From Niabella ginsenosidivorans (GTDB lineage Bacteria; Bacteroidota; Bacteroidia; Chitinophagales; Chitinophagaceae): DNA of 64,000 nucleotides. Below the pieces are notes generated by a model that did not search any database, was not told the DNA's origin, and saw only the letters and a program-made list of their open reading frames with translations. The stretch spans positions 186,001 to 250,000 of the forward strand of contig NZ_CP015772.1 in NCBI RefSeq assembly GCF_001654455.1. Direction: 5' to 3'. Position numbers and translations under genes: made by a program. Positions 27,483 to 35,808 of this stretch are shown here, piece by piece. Numbering within the stretch: the first letter of the stretch is position 1; each line of letters begins with the position of its first letter.

Positions 27483-28106
27483 TCAGAAGTTCTTGGAAAT
27501 ACCAATTCCTACAGAACGGCCAAAAGTGATATTAAAGTTGTTTACTTTATCCTGGCTCTGTTTGTATTTCATGGATGTATATTCAATTCCGCCAATATTA
27601 AAGTTCAGGCCAAAGCCATTTTTAACGTTGATAAAAACAGCAGGAAAGAAACCAACATTAAAACCATTTCTCTTTTCAGAATCTAAATTCTTACCATCGT
27701 ATTTTACCTGAGAAGACTGGTATTGCCCCTGCAACTGACCATAAACAGAGAAAATATCACTTAAAGGCGCCGTGTAACGTACAAAAGGACCCACGCCCCA
27801 TGCAGTGGTCTTCACCTTATCGTCATATTGTATGCCACTAATACCGATGACATCATCACTTTCTGCGATGCTCGAGTTTTTAGTAGTGCTGACAGAGCCC
27901 ACAACACCAACGGTCCAGTTATCGTTAAACTGATAGCCAATGGTCGGCGAAAACTGGAAGTAGTTCATGTTGTCCTTGTTACCGGAGCTGTCTTTAAAAG
28001 AGCGGGAATTAAAGTCTACGTTACCACCCACTAACACTGTTCCACTTTGTGCATTGGCGCCTGCTATTACAGCAAGGGAAAAAATGCTCAATACGATTTT
28101 TTTCAT
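27483..28106 (-). CDS. Small outer-membrane beta-barrel protein (OmpX/OprF-like porin family)
   Basis: A 207-residue exported protein: signal peptide MKKIVLSIFSLAVIAGANAQ (residues 1-20), then alternating strands with aromatic girdles (YFQFSPTIGYQFNDNWTVGV, WGVGPFVRY, FSVYGQLQGQYQ) and a terminal Phe, typical of an eight-stranded barrel. The start at ATG 28106 was taken because the signal peptide begins there; the frame upstream uses an ATG at 28151 that would bury it. Function is unknown; such proteins are abundant in Bacteroidota. A TATACTTTG (close to the -7 consensus) lies about 50 bases upstream. Confidence 0.8.
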   Translation of the reverse strand: MKKIVLSIFSLAVIAGANAQSGTVLVGGNVDFNSRSFKDSSGNKDNMNYFQFSPTIGYQFNDNWTVGVVGSVSTTKNSSIAESDDVIGISGIQYDDKVKTTAWGVGPFVRYTAPLSDIFSVYGQLQGQYQSSQVKYDGKNLDSEKRNGFNVGFFPAVFINVKNGFGLNFNIGGIEYTSMKYKQSQDKVNNFNITFGRSVGIGISKNF

Positions 28107-28255
28107 TTGATAAAGTTTTAATTGCGCCAGTTTGCCCAACAAACGTGCCAAAGTATAACAGAAACTTAAAAATAAATTAATGCAGTGTTAACGAAAGACC
28201 GGAAAAAAAACTATATTTATGCTTGTAATTCATTGATTTTAAATAAAACATTTTT

Positions 28256-28651
28256 ATGAGATTGGGTGAATTAAAACCAGGGGACTGGGTAATTGTTGAT
28301 GATGACGGTGTGGCACGTGAAGGCACCGTTGTACGGGTAAGTAATGAAGAGCAGGAAGTTTGTGTTGATAACGGCGTGCAGGAAATCTGGTACAAGCCGG
28401 ATCATGTTAAGGGCATTCCGCTTACAGAAGAGCAATTAATGCGCCTGGGGTTTGAAAAAATGGACAATGAGTCAGGAAAGGGTGCCAAATATGGCAAAGG
28501 CCCTTTCAGAATAGTGGTACCAGCGGCTGACAATTTTTCCCGCAGTGAAATATGGTACCGGGAAGACCGGCGGCAATATGATCGTCAGATAACCGTAAAT
28601 GAGTTACAAAATATTCATTTACAGATGACTAAGGTGCCCTTAGTGCATTAA
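28256..28651 (+). CDS. Conserved hypothetical protein, small cytoplasmic
   Basis: A 131-residue protein without a named function. The N-terminal half reads like a small beta-barrel ([20 protein letters not shown]), followed by [16 protein letters not shown] and an ending [13 protein letters not shown]. This three-part pattern, with a PLTEE..L..LGF stretch and a C-terminal HxLQN-like helix, is common in Bacteroidota proteins of unknown role, several from phage-like regions. Its frame is clean, the start is preceded by an A/T-rich leader, and no signal peptide is present. It sits where secY/map would be expected upstream of infA in many genomes. Confidence 0.65.
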   Translation: MRLGELKPGDWVIVDDDGVAREGTVVRVSNEEQEVCVDNGVQEIWYKPDHVKGIPLTEEQLMRLGFEKMDNESGKGAKYGKGPFRIVVPAADNFSRSEIWYREDRRQYDRQITVNELQNIHLQMTKVPLVH

Positions 28652-28719
28652 TGGCGGCAGTAACGGTCATTTGGTATGCAAAACAGACAGCTTTATTCTG
28701 AAATTAAGCAGAATAAGGC

Positions 28720-28750
28720 TTTTTTATTATAAAGAATATACCTATCTTTG
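28720..28750 (+). promoter_or_regulatory. Promoter of infA and the alpha operon
   Basis: TATCTTTG at 28743-28750 is a perfect -7 match; a T-run at 28720-28725 lies 17-19 bases upstream in the -33 position. The infA ATG follows 16 bases after the element, giving a leader of about a dozen bases. No other promoter-like element of this strength is seen before the operon. Confidence 0.65.
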
Positions 28751-28766
28751 CAGCCCTAAAATTTGT

Positions 28767-28988
28767 ATGTCAAAACAACCATTAATAAAACAGGACGGTG
28801 TAATTGTAGAAGCCTTGTCCAATGCGATGTTCAGGGTGAAACTGGATAACGGGCATGAGGTTTTGGCAACAATTTCCGGTAAAATGAGGATGCACTATAT
28901 CCGCATTATGCCCGGAGATAAAGTGGGATTGGAAATGTCTCCTTATGACTTAACCCGGGGGAGAATTAACTTCCGCTACAGGAATTAA
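28767..28988 (+). CDS. infA: Translation initiation factor IF-1
   Basis: A 73-residue OB-fold protein that binds the ribosomal A site during initiation. [20 protein letters not shown] and the [19 protein letters not shown] and GRINFRYRN segments are standard for IF-1. The start at ATG 28767 gives the exact family length and lies just after a perfect -7 promoter; an open frame upstream (from 28671) would add 32 residues that cross the promoter and is rejected. First gene of infA-rpmJ-rpsM-rpsK-rpsD-rpoA-rplQ. Confidence 0.95.
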   Translation: MSKQPLIKQDGVIVEALSNAMFRVKLDNGHEVLATISGKMRMHYIRIMPGDKVGLEMSPYDLTRGRINFRYRN

Positions 28989-29016
28989 TCGGCTAAAAAC
29001 CTTAAAAATTTATAAG

Positions 29017-29133
29017 ATGAGAGTAAGAGCATCCATTAAAAAGCGTAGCGCCGACTGCAAAATAGTACGTCGCAAAGGGAAGCTTTATATAATTAATAAA
29101 AAGAATCCCCGCTTTAAACAAAGACAGGGATAG
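29017..29133 (+). CDS. rpmJ: 50S ribosomal protein L36 (zinc-independent form)
   Basis: A 38-residue protein, [15 protein letters not shown] at the start and NPRFKQRQG at the end, the exact length of bacterial L36. It is the C- form: of the zinc ribbon ligands only one cysteine (Cys14) remains; the first Cys is Ser, the third is Asn and the terminal His is Phe. That form needs no zinc. It lies 28 bases after infA in the usual order. After its stop, four TCTAAAT heptamers fill most of the gap to rpsM. Confidence 0.95.
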   Translation: MRVRASIKKRSADCKIVRRKGKLYIINKKNPRFKQRQG

Positions 29134-29161
29134 TCTAAATTCTAAATTCTAAATTCTAAAT
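29134..29161 (+). repeat. TCTAAAT heptamer array, 4 copies
   Basis: Four exact head-to-tail copies of TCTAAAT start on the base after the rpmJ stop and end 7 bases before the rpsM ATG. They fill the place where a ribosome-binding region would be. A second heptamer array with a different unit precedes rplQ. Confidence 0.9.
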
Positions 29162-29168
29162 TTAAAAT

Positions 29169-29549
29169 ATGGCACGTATTGCCGGTGTAGATTTACCAAA
29201 GAACAAAAGGGGCGAAATAGGCCTTACCTATATTTATGGCATTGGCCCTTCTACAGCCAAATATATTCTGGACAAGAATAATATTGACCGTAACAAAAAA
29301 GTAAACGAGTGGAATGATGAAGACCTGAATGCGATCCGCTCTACTATTACTGAAGAACTGAAGGTGGAAGGTCAGCTGAGAAGCGAGGTGCAGATGAACA
29401 TAAAGCGTTTACTGGACATCGCCTGTTACCGTGGGCTGCGTCACAGAAAAGGATTGCCTGTTCGTGGTCAGCGTACAAAAACAAACAGCCGTACACGTAA
29501 AGGTAAGCGTAAGACCGTTGCGGGGAAGAAAAAAGCAGCTAAGAAATAA
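29169..29549 (+). CDS. rpsM: 30S ribosomal protein S13
   Basis: A 126-residue ribosomal protein at the head of the small subunit. [25 protein letters not shown], the helix-two-turns-helix region, and [26 protein letters not shown] are diagnostic. The C-terminal tail is Lys/Arg-rich as usual. Order in the operon is the standard bacterial alpha operon. It is preceded by a heptamer array and followed by a perfect 40-base palindrome before rpsK, with a gap of 181 bases, much longer than in most genomes. Confidence 0.97.
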   Translation: MARIAGVDLPKNKRGEIGLTYIYGIGPSTAKYILDKNNIDRNKKVNEWNDEDLNAIRSTITEELKVEGQLRSEVQMNIKRLLDIACYRGLRHRKGLPVRGQRTKTNSRTRKGKRKTVAGKKKAAKK

Positions 29550-29555
29550 TTAAAA

Positions 29556-29595
29556 GTCGCCGTAGGGACAGAAAATTTTCTGTCCCTACGGCGAC
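29556..29595. repeat. Perfect 40-bp palindrome between rpsM and rpsK
   Basis: The left arm GTCGCCGTAGGGACAGAAAA is followed at once by its exact reverse complement: 20-bp arms with no spacer. Outside it, ATTAAAA on the left and TTTTAAT on the right can extend the stem after a short bulge. As RNA it would be a very stable hairpin within the operon; as DNA a cruciform. It begins 6 bases after the rpsM stop. Confidence 0.95.
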
Positions 29596-29730
29596 GACCC
29601 GTTTTTAATTTATATGCACCGAATAATTACCGGTTTAATTGCGGATACGATGGTGCACGTGGAGGGTTGAACCGGGTTTCGCTGATCAGGCGAAATGTTT
29701 TTATAAATAAGAATACCTCAGTTTTCAATT

Positions 29731-30132
29731 ATGGCAAAAGCACAAAACAGCGCAAAAGCCGCTGCAAAAAAAAGAATTGTGAAGGTGGACGCTTATGGCG
29801 ACGCGCACATTTCTGCTACATTTAACAACATCATCATCAGTTTAACCAACAAAACCGGCCAGGTAATTTCCTGGAGCAGTGCCGGTAAAATGGGTTTCCG
29901 TGGTTCTAAAAAGAACACGCCCTATGCCGCTCAGATGGCTGCTGCCGATGCTGCCAAAGTAGCACTGGATGCCGGTTTAAAAAGGGTAGATGTTTTTGTA
30001 AAAGGGCCCGGTGCCGGCAGGGAAGGTGCGATCCGATCTCTTTCCCAGTCTGGTATTGAGGTAGTAATGATCAAAGATGTTACACCTTTGCCGCATAACG
30101 GCTGCCGTCCTCCAAAGAAGAGAAGAGTTTAA
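29731..30132 (+). CDS. rpsK: 30S ribosomal protein S11
   Basis: A 133-residue ribosomal protein of the platform. The segments [36 protein letters not shown] and [15 protein letters not shown], and the ending [18 protein letters not shown], are those of S11. The asparagine-glycine near the C-terminus (HNG) is the site that forms isoaspartate in E. coli S11. It is followed by a 198-base gap holding a long imperfect inverted repeat. Confidence 0.97.
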   Translation: MAKAQNSAKAAAKKRIVKVDAYGDAHISATFNNIIISLTNKTGQVISWSSAGKMGFRGSKKNTPYAAQMAAADAAKVALDAGLKRVDVFVKGPGAGREGAIRSLSQSGIEVVMIKDVTPLPHNGCRPPKKRRV

Positions 30133-30138
30133 CAGCAT

Positions 30139-30211
30139 CCGGAAGTCAGAAAGCTGGAAAGTCTGCAAGTATACGCTTCAGTCTTTCGGACTTTTTGGAC
30201 TTTCGGTCTTT
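30139..30211. repeat. Long imperfect inverted repeat built from octamers, between rpsK and rpsD
   Basis: The left part is four 8-base units in a row (GGAAGTCA, GAAAGCTG, GAAAGTCT, GCAAGTAT). The right part carries their inverse (CTTCAGTC, TTTCGGAC, one 9-base unit, TTTCGGTC). The two parts are complementary over about 30 bases with a few mismatches and an ending T-run (TTTT), so the RNA would fold into one long hairpin. Confidence 0.8.
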
Positions 30212-30330
30212 TACATATTTTTTGAGCCGATTTGGTTTCATTTTTAAAAAGGGTACACAATTAATTTTTTCCAAAGCTTTTTACTGATTGCTGTACCGGT
30301 TTCTAAAAAAGCTTAAATGAAAGTATAATT

Positions 30331-30936
30331 ATGGCACGTTACAATGGTCCTAAGACCAAAATCTCCCGTATTTTCGGGGAGCCTATTTTAGGTAATGGTA
30401 AATGGTTGGGTAAAAACAGTAACCCTCCCGGTATGCATGGTGAAAAGCGTAAGCGTAAAACCCTTGGTGAATATGCTTTACAGCTGCGCGAAAAACAAAA
30501 GGCAAAGTACACTTACGGTGTATTGGAAAAACAATTCCGCAAAACTTTTGAAGAAGCGAACCGCCGTAAAGGCATTACCGGTGAAAACCTTATAAAATTA
30601 CTTGAAGCGCGTTTAGACAACACTGTATTCCGCATGGGCATTGCCCCCAGCCGTCCTGCTGCACGCCAGCTGGTGAGCCACAAACACATTGAGGTAAACG
30701 GCGAGGTGGTAAACATCCCTTCCTATCAGCTGAAAGCCGGTGATATCATCACCTTAAAGGAAAGCAGCAAGAACAGGTCTTCTATTACAAGCGTTATCCG
30801 TCCGAAAAATCCGAAATTCGGATGGATCGATTTCAACGAAACAGAAATGAAAGGTACTTTCATTACGTATCCCGAAAGGGAAAGTGTTCCTGAAAACATT
30901 AAGGAGCAATTGATTGTTGAATTGTACAGTAAGTAA
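30331..30936 (+). CDS. rpsD: 30S ribosomal protein S4
   Basis: A 201-residue primary 16S-binding protein. MARYNGPKTKISRIFGEPI, the S4 domain over about 95-155 (LEARLDNTVFRMGIAPSRPAARQLVSHKHI) and the C-terminal IVELYSK fix the identity. The N-terminal zinc cysteines of some S4 proteins are absent. In many bacteria S4 represses its own alpha operon by binding the mRNA; the long leader structures near rpsM and rpsK could be relevant, but no S4 site is proven here. A short hairpin follows its stop. Confidence 0.97.
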   Translation: MARYNGPKTKISRIFGEPILGNGKWLGKNSNPPGMHGEKRKRKTLGEYALQLREKQKAKYTYGVLEKQFRKTFEEANRRKGITGENLIKLLEARLDNTVFRMGIAPSRPAARQLVSHKHIEVNGEVVNIPSYQLKAGDIITLKESSKNRSSITSVIRPKNPKFGWIDFNETEMKGTFITYPERESVPENIKEQLIVELYSK

Positions 30937-30942
30937 TTTTTT

Positions 30943-30965
30943 AAGTGATAGTACCGCTATCACTT
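30943..30965. repeat. Short hairpin between rpsD and rpoA
   Basis: AAGTGATAG / CTATCACTT, 9-bp perfect stem and a 5-base loop, starting 6 bases after the rpsD stop. It is followed only by TTATCC, too weak a T-run for a full terminator, so it may be a partial attenuator or an mRNA-stability element. Confidence 0.75.
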
Positions 30966-30991
30966 TTATCCTTAAAATACAAACCTAAAAA

Positions 30992-31993
30992 ATGGCAATT
31001 TTAAATTTCCACCAGCCTGATAAAATAATTCTGCAAAAGGCGTCAGATTTTGAAGCTCAGTTCGAGTTTCGCCCATTAGAGCCTGGTTACGGGGTTACTA
31101 TTGGTAATGCCCTGCGCCGTGTTTTATTGAACTCTTTAGAGGGATATGCTATTGTGGGCATTAAAATAGAAGGAGTTGATCACGAATTTGCTACCATGAA
31201 AGGGATCAGCGAAGACGTGGTTGAAATTATCCTGAACCTGAAACAGGTACGCTTCAAAAAGATCGTTGATCATGAAGTGGCCAATGAAAAAATAGCAATT
31301 TCCGTAAAGAACCAGACTGAATTTACCGCTGGTATGATCGCTGAAGGAACACAGTCTTTCCAGATCATGAACCCGGATCTGCTGATCTGCACTATGGATT
31401 CTTCTTCCAAGCTGGATATTGAATTAACCATTGGCAAAGGCCGTGGTTATGTTCCTGCGGAAGATAATAAGGTAAAAGATGCACCCGTTGGCTATATTGC
31501 CATCGACTCTATCTTTACTCCTATAAAAAATGTAAAATACAGCATTGAAAATACCCGTGTGGAACAACGTACCGACTATGAGAAACTGTTGATGGAAGTT
31601 ATTACAGACGGTACCATTCATCCGGAAGAAGCGGTTAAGCAGGCCAGCCGTATCTTAATTCAGCACCTGATGATCATTACTGATGAAAACATCACTTTTG
31701 ATAATAAGGAAGAGAAGAAGGAAGATATGGTAGACGAACAGACCCTGCAACTGCGTAAGGTATTAAAGACTCCGCTGGAAGATCTGGATCTTTCTGTTCG
31801 GGCCTTTAATTGCTTAAAGGCCGCCAAGATCAATTCATTGAGCGAGCTGGTGCAATACGAACAGGAAGACCTGATGAAGTTCCGGAACTTTGGCCAGAAA
31901 TCGCTGTCTGAAATTGAACAGGTATTGATTGAAAGGGGCCTGAGCTTTGGAATGGATCTTCAGAAGCTGGGTATTGATAAAGATGATTATTAA
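30992..31993 (+). CDS. rpoA: RNA polymerase alpha subunit
   Basis: A 333-residue subunit. The N-terminal assembly domain (about 1-230) has RPLEPGYGVTIGNALRRVLLNSLEGYAI; a linker follows; the C-terminal domain (about 255-325) carries LDLSVRAFNCLKAAKINSLSELV and RNFGQKSLSEIEQVLIERGL. Alpha sets RNA polymerase assembly and contacts activators. Standard place in the alpha operon. The downstream gap of 225 bases holds an inverted repeat and a heptamer array. Confidence 0.98.
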   Translation: MAILNFHQPDKIILQKASDFEAQFEFRPLEPGYGVTIGNALRRVLLNSLEGYAIVGIKIEGVDHEFATMKGISEDVVEIILNLKQVRFKKIVDHEVANEKIAISVKNQTEFTAGMIAEGTQSFQIMNPDLLICTMDSSSKLDIELTIGKGRGYVPAEDNKVKDAPVGYIAIDSIFTPIKNVKYSIENTRVEQRTDYEKLLMEVITDGTIHPEEAVKQASRILIQHLMIITDENITFDNKEEKKEDMVDEQTLQLRKVLKTPLEDLDLSVRAFNCLKAAKINSLSELVQYEQEDLMKFRNFGQKSLSEIEQVLIERGLSFGMDLQKLGIDKDDY

Positions 31994-31994
31994 A

Positions 31995-32105
31995 TAATTT
32001 AAAGATTTGAAAATTTGAGAATGTGCTAATGGATTAGTGTTACTGCTACTGCTCCAATTAAAATATTTCCAAATTTTCCAATCCCCAAATTTTCCAATTT
32101 GTGTA
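31995..32105. repeat. Inverted-repeat region between rpoA and rplQ
   Basis: Left side GATTTGAAAATTTGAGAA, right side TTTCCAAATTTTCCAATC and a second CCAAATTTTCCAATTTG copy. These are A/T-rich imperfect tandem units in opposite orientations, complementary over about 16-18 bases. The spacer has ATGTGCTAATGGATTAGTG. It could form a long loop hairpin in the transcript. Confidence 0.6.
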
Positions 32106-32159
32106 TAGTAGGTTACATTTCCTTGACACGGTGTAGCCGAATTTTTTAACCGGTTTGAC

Positions 32160-32215
32160 TTTGAAATCTCAGGTCTCAAATCTCAGGTCTCAAATCTCAG
32201 ATCTCAAATCCAAAT
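32160..32215 (+). repeat. Heptamer array TCTCAAA/TCTCAGG, 8 units, before rplQ
   Basis: Units of exactly seven bases: TTTGAAA, TCTCAGG, TCTCAAA, TCTCAGG, TCTCAAA, TCTCAGA, TCTCAAA, TCCAAAT. The array ends three bases before the rplQ ATG (32219). Together with the array at 29134-29161 it shows a seven-base period at two junctions of the operon, each time touching the next start codon. Confidence 0.9.
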
Positions 32216-32218
32216 GTC

Positions 32219-32782
32219 ATGCGTCACGGAGACAAAATCAAAAACTTAAGCCGTACCAAAGCACACAGAGATGCTTTGTTACGCAATCTTTCCTGCCAGT
32301 TAATTACACACAAACGCATTGTAACTACTGTTGCAAAAGCAAAAGCGCTGAGAGTGTATATTGAACCCCTGATTACAAAAAGTAAAGAAAATACCACTCA
32401 CCAGCGTCGTATCGTGTTCAGTCACTTACAGGATAAAGAAGCTATAAAAGAGCTTTTTGGTGATATTGCTGCAAAAGTAGGAGGGCGCCCCGGCGGTTAT
32501 ACCCGTATCATTAAACTGGGCATCCGTCCTGGTGATGCTGCTGAAAAAGCAATGATCGAGCTGGTAGACTACAACGAAATTTACGGTAAAGGTGGTGAAG
32601 AAAAAGCTGCCGGAAAACGTACCCGCCGTCGTGGTGGAAGCGGTAAGAAAAAGACTGCAGAAGAAACCACTGTAACGCCTGAAGCGGTAACAGCACCGGC
32701 TGAAGCCGCAGAGGAAGCAGCTCCAAAAGCTGAAGAGGCTCCTGCCACTGATGCAAAAGACGAAAACAAGGAAGAAGCGTAA
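32219..32782 (+). CDS. rplQ: 50S ribosomal protein L17 with a long acidic C-terminal extension
   Basis: A 187-residue protein. The first 118 residues are a standard L17 ([24 protein letters not shown], then [28 protein letters not shown]). The remaining 60-70 residues are extra: a basic stretch [13 protein letters not shown], then an Ala/Glu/Pro-rich acidic tail ending DENKEEA. Such tails are usual in Bacteroidota L17 and probably lie flexible at the exit-tunnel side. Last gene of the operon, followed by a strong terminator. Confidence 0.97.
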   Translation: MRHGDKIKNLSRTKAHRDALLRNLSCQLITHKRIVTTVAKAKALRVYIEPLITKSKENTTHQRRIVFSHLQDKEAIKELFGDIAAKVGGRPGGYTRIIKLGIRPGDAAEKAMIELVDYNEIYGKGGEEKAAGKRTRRRGGSGKKKTAEETTVTPEAVTAPAEAAEEAAPKAEEAPATDAKDENKEEA

Positions 32783-32803
32783 TGTTTTTTTGATAAAATG
32801 CTT

Positions 32804-32836
32804 AAAACCTCACCGTACCCCGGTGAGGTTTTTTTT
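32804..32836 (+). terminator. Rho-independent terminator of the alpha operon
   Basis: A 12-bp perfect stem AAAACCTCACCG / CGGTGAGGTTTT with a 5-base loop and a run of eight T, 21 bases after the rplQ stop. It is the only clear canonical terminator in the operon. Confidence 0.9.
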
Positions 32837-33098
32837 ATGGCAATTCTTTTTAGTAAAAGGGCAGGACCGGTAGCCGCTGCTAAAATGCCGTTTTATTCTG
32901 TTTAGATAATTTATAACAGGTATAAGCAGTTATTGAAATTTATATAAATAAATTATTAAATGGTTAATAACTACCCCTGCTATTGGCGAAAATCCTGTAT
33001 CTTCAACGCTGATCTTTTTCCGGATATGCAATAAAGCGGGAATTTAATTCCATTGCTTTGCTCAGGAACTTAATTACTAAAATTAAACAATAATTGAC

Positions 33099-35678
33099 AT
33101 GGATGTGGTAGCGAGTCAGTCCGTTCAGCGCTTTAAGAATGATGTTGGCGTTCGATTTCAATTATACAATAGTTTATTTACTTCTTTACCCTTTCATAAA
33201 ATTGAAAAGACCGGGATTTTATTATCACTGCTGTCCAATATGTGTGAAGAGGGCTATGAAAAAGGGCTGAGCCCTGTCGAAATTCTGGAAGATTTTTTTA
33301 GCCGGCACACTTCTTTTACCACGCCCAGGGAGCGGCTGGATCTATTGTTCCGGCTGGTGCAATATGTAGAGCGCCAGGTGGTTTTATTTGATGCACTGGA
33401 AGATGCCTCCTATAAAAAAATAAATGACTTTAATGGCCCCGGTACGTTAAAACAGCTGATGTCTGCAGTAGCTCAAAATAACAAGGAGGCTCAGTTGGAT
33501 AAAGTGCTGGAAGATTTTTGCGTGCGGTTGGTGCTAACAGCGCATCCTACCCAGTTTTATCCGGGTTCTGTGCTGGGTATTATCAGGGACCTGAGCAATG
33601 CCCTGGTTAAAAATGATGCCAGTGAAATAAATACACTGTTACAGCAGTTGGGTAAAACGCCTTTTTTTAAAAAAAACAAACCCACGCCTTTTGACGAAGC
33701 GGTAAGTCTTATCTGGTATCTTGAAAATGTTTTTTATCCGGCAGCAGGCCGTATTCTCAGCGAGTTAAAAAACCAGTTCCCGGATGTTGCTACAGACAAG
33801 CATACACTCATAAAAATGGGCTTTTGGCCCGGTGGCGACAGGGATGGAAATCCTTTTGTTACTACTGATACCACGCTGCAGGTAGCTGCGGCGCTACGCG
33901 CGGCTATTTTGAAATGCTATTACTTTGATGTGCGCAGGCTAAAACGCCGGCTGACTTTTCATGATGTAGAAGACATTATGAGCGATCTGGAACGCCGCCT
34001 GTATGAGGAGGTATTCATTCCGGGGCATGAAGCCAAAATAACCGATAAAGAAATTATATCCATACTGGAAGGGGTAAAGAAAATCGTTAATGAGCGGGCC
34101 AACGGGTTATTTGTGTCCCGGATACAGGACCTGATCAGCAAAATTGAAATATTCGGGCTGCATTTTGCATCGCTGGATATAAGACAGGACAGCTCTATAC
34201 ATGAAAAAGTATTTTCACAGGTAGCAGCTTCACAGTCGGGCATATTGCCGGAGAATTACGATGACCTGGGAGAGAAGGAAAAGGTGAAATTACTGTTGAA
34301 CCTTAAACCGCTTGGCGCTTCTTCCATATTCAAAGATGATGTTGTAAGAGATACGGTTGAAGTCGTAAACGCCATTTGTTCTATACAAAAGTCGAACGGG
34401 GAACAGGGCTGTAACCGATATATTATCAGCCATGCCACCAGTGTACTGAGCATTATAGAAGTAATTGGTTTGTTTAAACTGAACGGCATCAGCAGCCAGG
34501 AAATGAATGTGGATATTGTTCCGCTTTTTGAAACAATTGATGATCTGCAAAATGCGGGGGATATTATGAAAACCCTGTATTCCCTTCCGGAATATAAGGC
34601 ACATCTGGGCCGCCGTGGCAAAACGCAAACCATCATGCTGGGCTTTTCTGATGGTACCAAAGATGGCGGCTACCTGATGGCCAACTGGTGCATTTACCGG
34701 GCAAAGGAAGAGCTGACGCGGATCACAAGGCAATACGGCTTTGATGTTATTTTCTTTGATGGAAGAGGGGGGCCTCCTTCCCGCGGTGGCGGAAAAACAC
34801 ATAAGTTCTATGCCTCTATGGGACGGAATATTTCTAACAAAGAAATTCAGCTGACCATACAGGGCCAAACCGTAAGCGCTAATTTCGGTATTATTGACTC
34901 TGCCCAGTTTAACATAGAGCAATTAATTAACGCTGGTGTGTCCAGCTCCCTTTTTTCGGATCGCTATCCGCCGTTAAACGGCAAGCAGGAGCAGTTATTG
35001 CAGGAGCTTTCTTCATACGGGTTTGATGCGTATATAAAACTGAAGAACCATCCGCAACTGGCCAATTATTTGTATGAAATAAGCCCCCTGCGTTTTTACA
35101 GCGAAACAAATATTGGCAGCCGGCCAGCCAAAAGGGGCAAACAGACTTCTATTTCACTGGGCGATTTACGTGCGATTCCGTTCTCGGGTGCGTGGAGCCA
35201 GCTGAAGCAAAATGTGCCCGGTTTCTTTGGTGTGGGCACTGCGTTAAAACAAATGGAATATATCGGGCGCTTTGATGAACTGAAGCAATTATATAACGAC
35301 TCGCTGTACTTTAAAACCCTGCTGGATAATTGCGAAATGGCCATGAGCAAATCTTATTTCCCCATAACGGCTTACATCGCAAAGGATCAGCAATTTGGTG
35401 ATATCTGGAAAATGATTTATGATGAATTTGTTTTAACCAAGCAATATATTTATAAACTAACGGGACATGATACATTAATGGCCTCTTATCCGGTAGATAA
35501 ATTATCCATCCGCATGCGTGAGCGGATCGTGATGCCGCTGGTAACTATTCAACAATACGCCCTGGTGCAATTGCGTGAGGGTAATGACGATAAAGAAGAA
35601 AGCCTGCACGAAGTGCTTGGAAAACTGGTGATGCGCTGCTCCTTTGGAATTATTAATGCCGGAAGGAATTCAGCATAA
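33099..35678 (+). CDS. ppc: Phosphoenolpyruvate carboxylase
   Basis: An 859-residue cytoplasmic enzyme that fixes bicarbonate onto PEP, giving oxaloacetate for the citric acid cycle. LTAHPTQ with catalytic His149, FWPGGDRDGNPFVT, FASLDIRQDS, GFSDGTKDGGY and the FFDGRGGPPSRGGGKTH segment (Gly555-Gly558) mark the active site. The last two differ from the common forms (GYSDSGKDAG and GRGGTVGRGGGP), as in the Bacteroidota group of this enzyme. The tail ends INAGRNSA, not the usual NTG. It stands alone with 260 bases of A/T-rich sequence upstream; TATCTTCA at about 32998 may be a weak -7 element. Confidence 0.93.
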   Translation: MDVVASQSVQRFKNDVGVRFQLYNSLFTSLPFHKIEKTGILLSLLSNMCEEGYEKGLSPVEILEDFFSRHTSFTTPRERLDLLFRLVQYVERQVVLFDALEDASYKKINDFNGPGTLKQLMSAVAQNNKEAQLDKVLEDFCVRLVLTAHPTQFYPGSVLGIIRDLSNALVKNDASEINTLLQQLGKTPFFKKNKPTPFDEAVSLIWYLENVFYPAAGRILSELKNQFPDVATDKHTLIKMGFWPGGDRDGNPFVTTDTTLQVAAALRAAILKCYYFDVRRLKRRLTFHDVEDIMSDLERRLYEEVFIPGHEAKITDKEIISILEGVKKIVNERANGLFVSRIQDLISKIEIFGLHFASLDIRQDSSIHEKVFSQVAASQSGILPENYDDLGEKEKVKLLLNLKPLGASSIFKDDVVRDTVEVVNAICSIQKSNGEQGCNRYIISHATSVLSIIEVIGLFKLNGISSQEMNVDIVPLFETIDDLQNAGDIMKTLYSLPEYKAHLGRRGKTQTIMLGFSDGTKDGGYLMANWCIYRAKEELTRITRQYGFDVIFFDGRGGPPSRGGGKTHKFYASMGRNISNKEIQLTIQGQTVSANFGIIDSAQFNIEQLINAGVSSSLFSDRYPPLNGKQEQLLQELSSYGFDAYIKLKNHPQLANYLYEISPLRFYSETNIGSRPAKRGKQTSISLGDLRAIPFSGAWSQLKQNVPGFFGVGTALKQMEYIGRFDELKQLYNDSLYFKTLLDNCEMAMSKSYFPITAYIAKDQQFGDIWKMIYDEFVLTKQYIYKLTGHDTLMASYPVDKLSIRMRERIVMPLVTIQQYALVQLREGNDDKEESLHEVLGKLVMRCSFGIINAGRNSA

Positions 35679-35808
35679 ATATAGCATTGGTTCGATAAGT
35701 AATGCCATTTAGATTCTTTTAAATTGCACCAGGTGAAGGTATGTCAGGCTGAGCCAACCATAAAGCGTTACAGTTAAGTTTATTGAAATGACAGGTAAAT
35801 AAAGAGTC

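Noticed and set aside
28671-28766. N-terminal extension of infA by 32 codons.
   Set aside because: It would cross the promoter and exceed the family length; the ATG at 28767 gives a perfect IF-1.
29134-32215. Heptamer arrays as a CRISPR array.
   Set aside because: Units are seven bases with no spacers and no cas genes nearby.
34290-34922. 210-codon minus-strand frame inside ppc.
   Set aside because: Antisense shadow; no recognisable product and the plus strand is a conserved enzyme.
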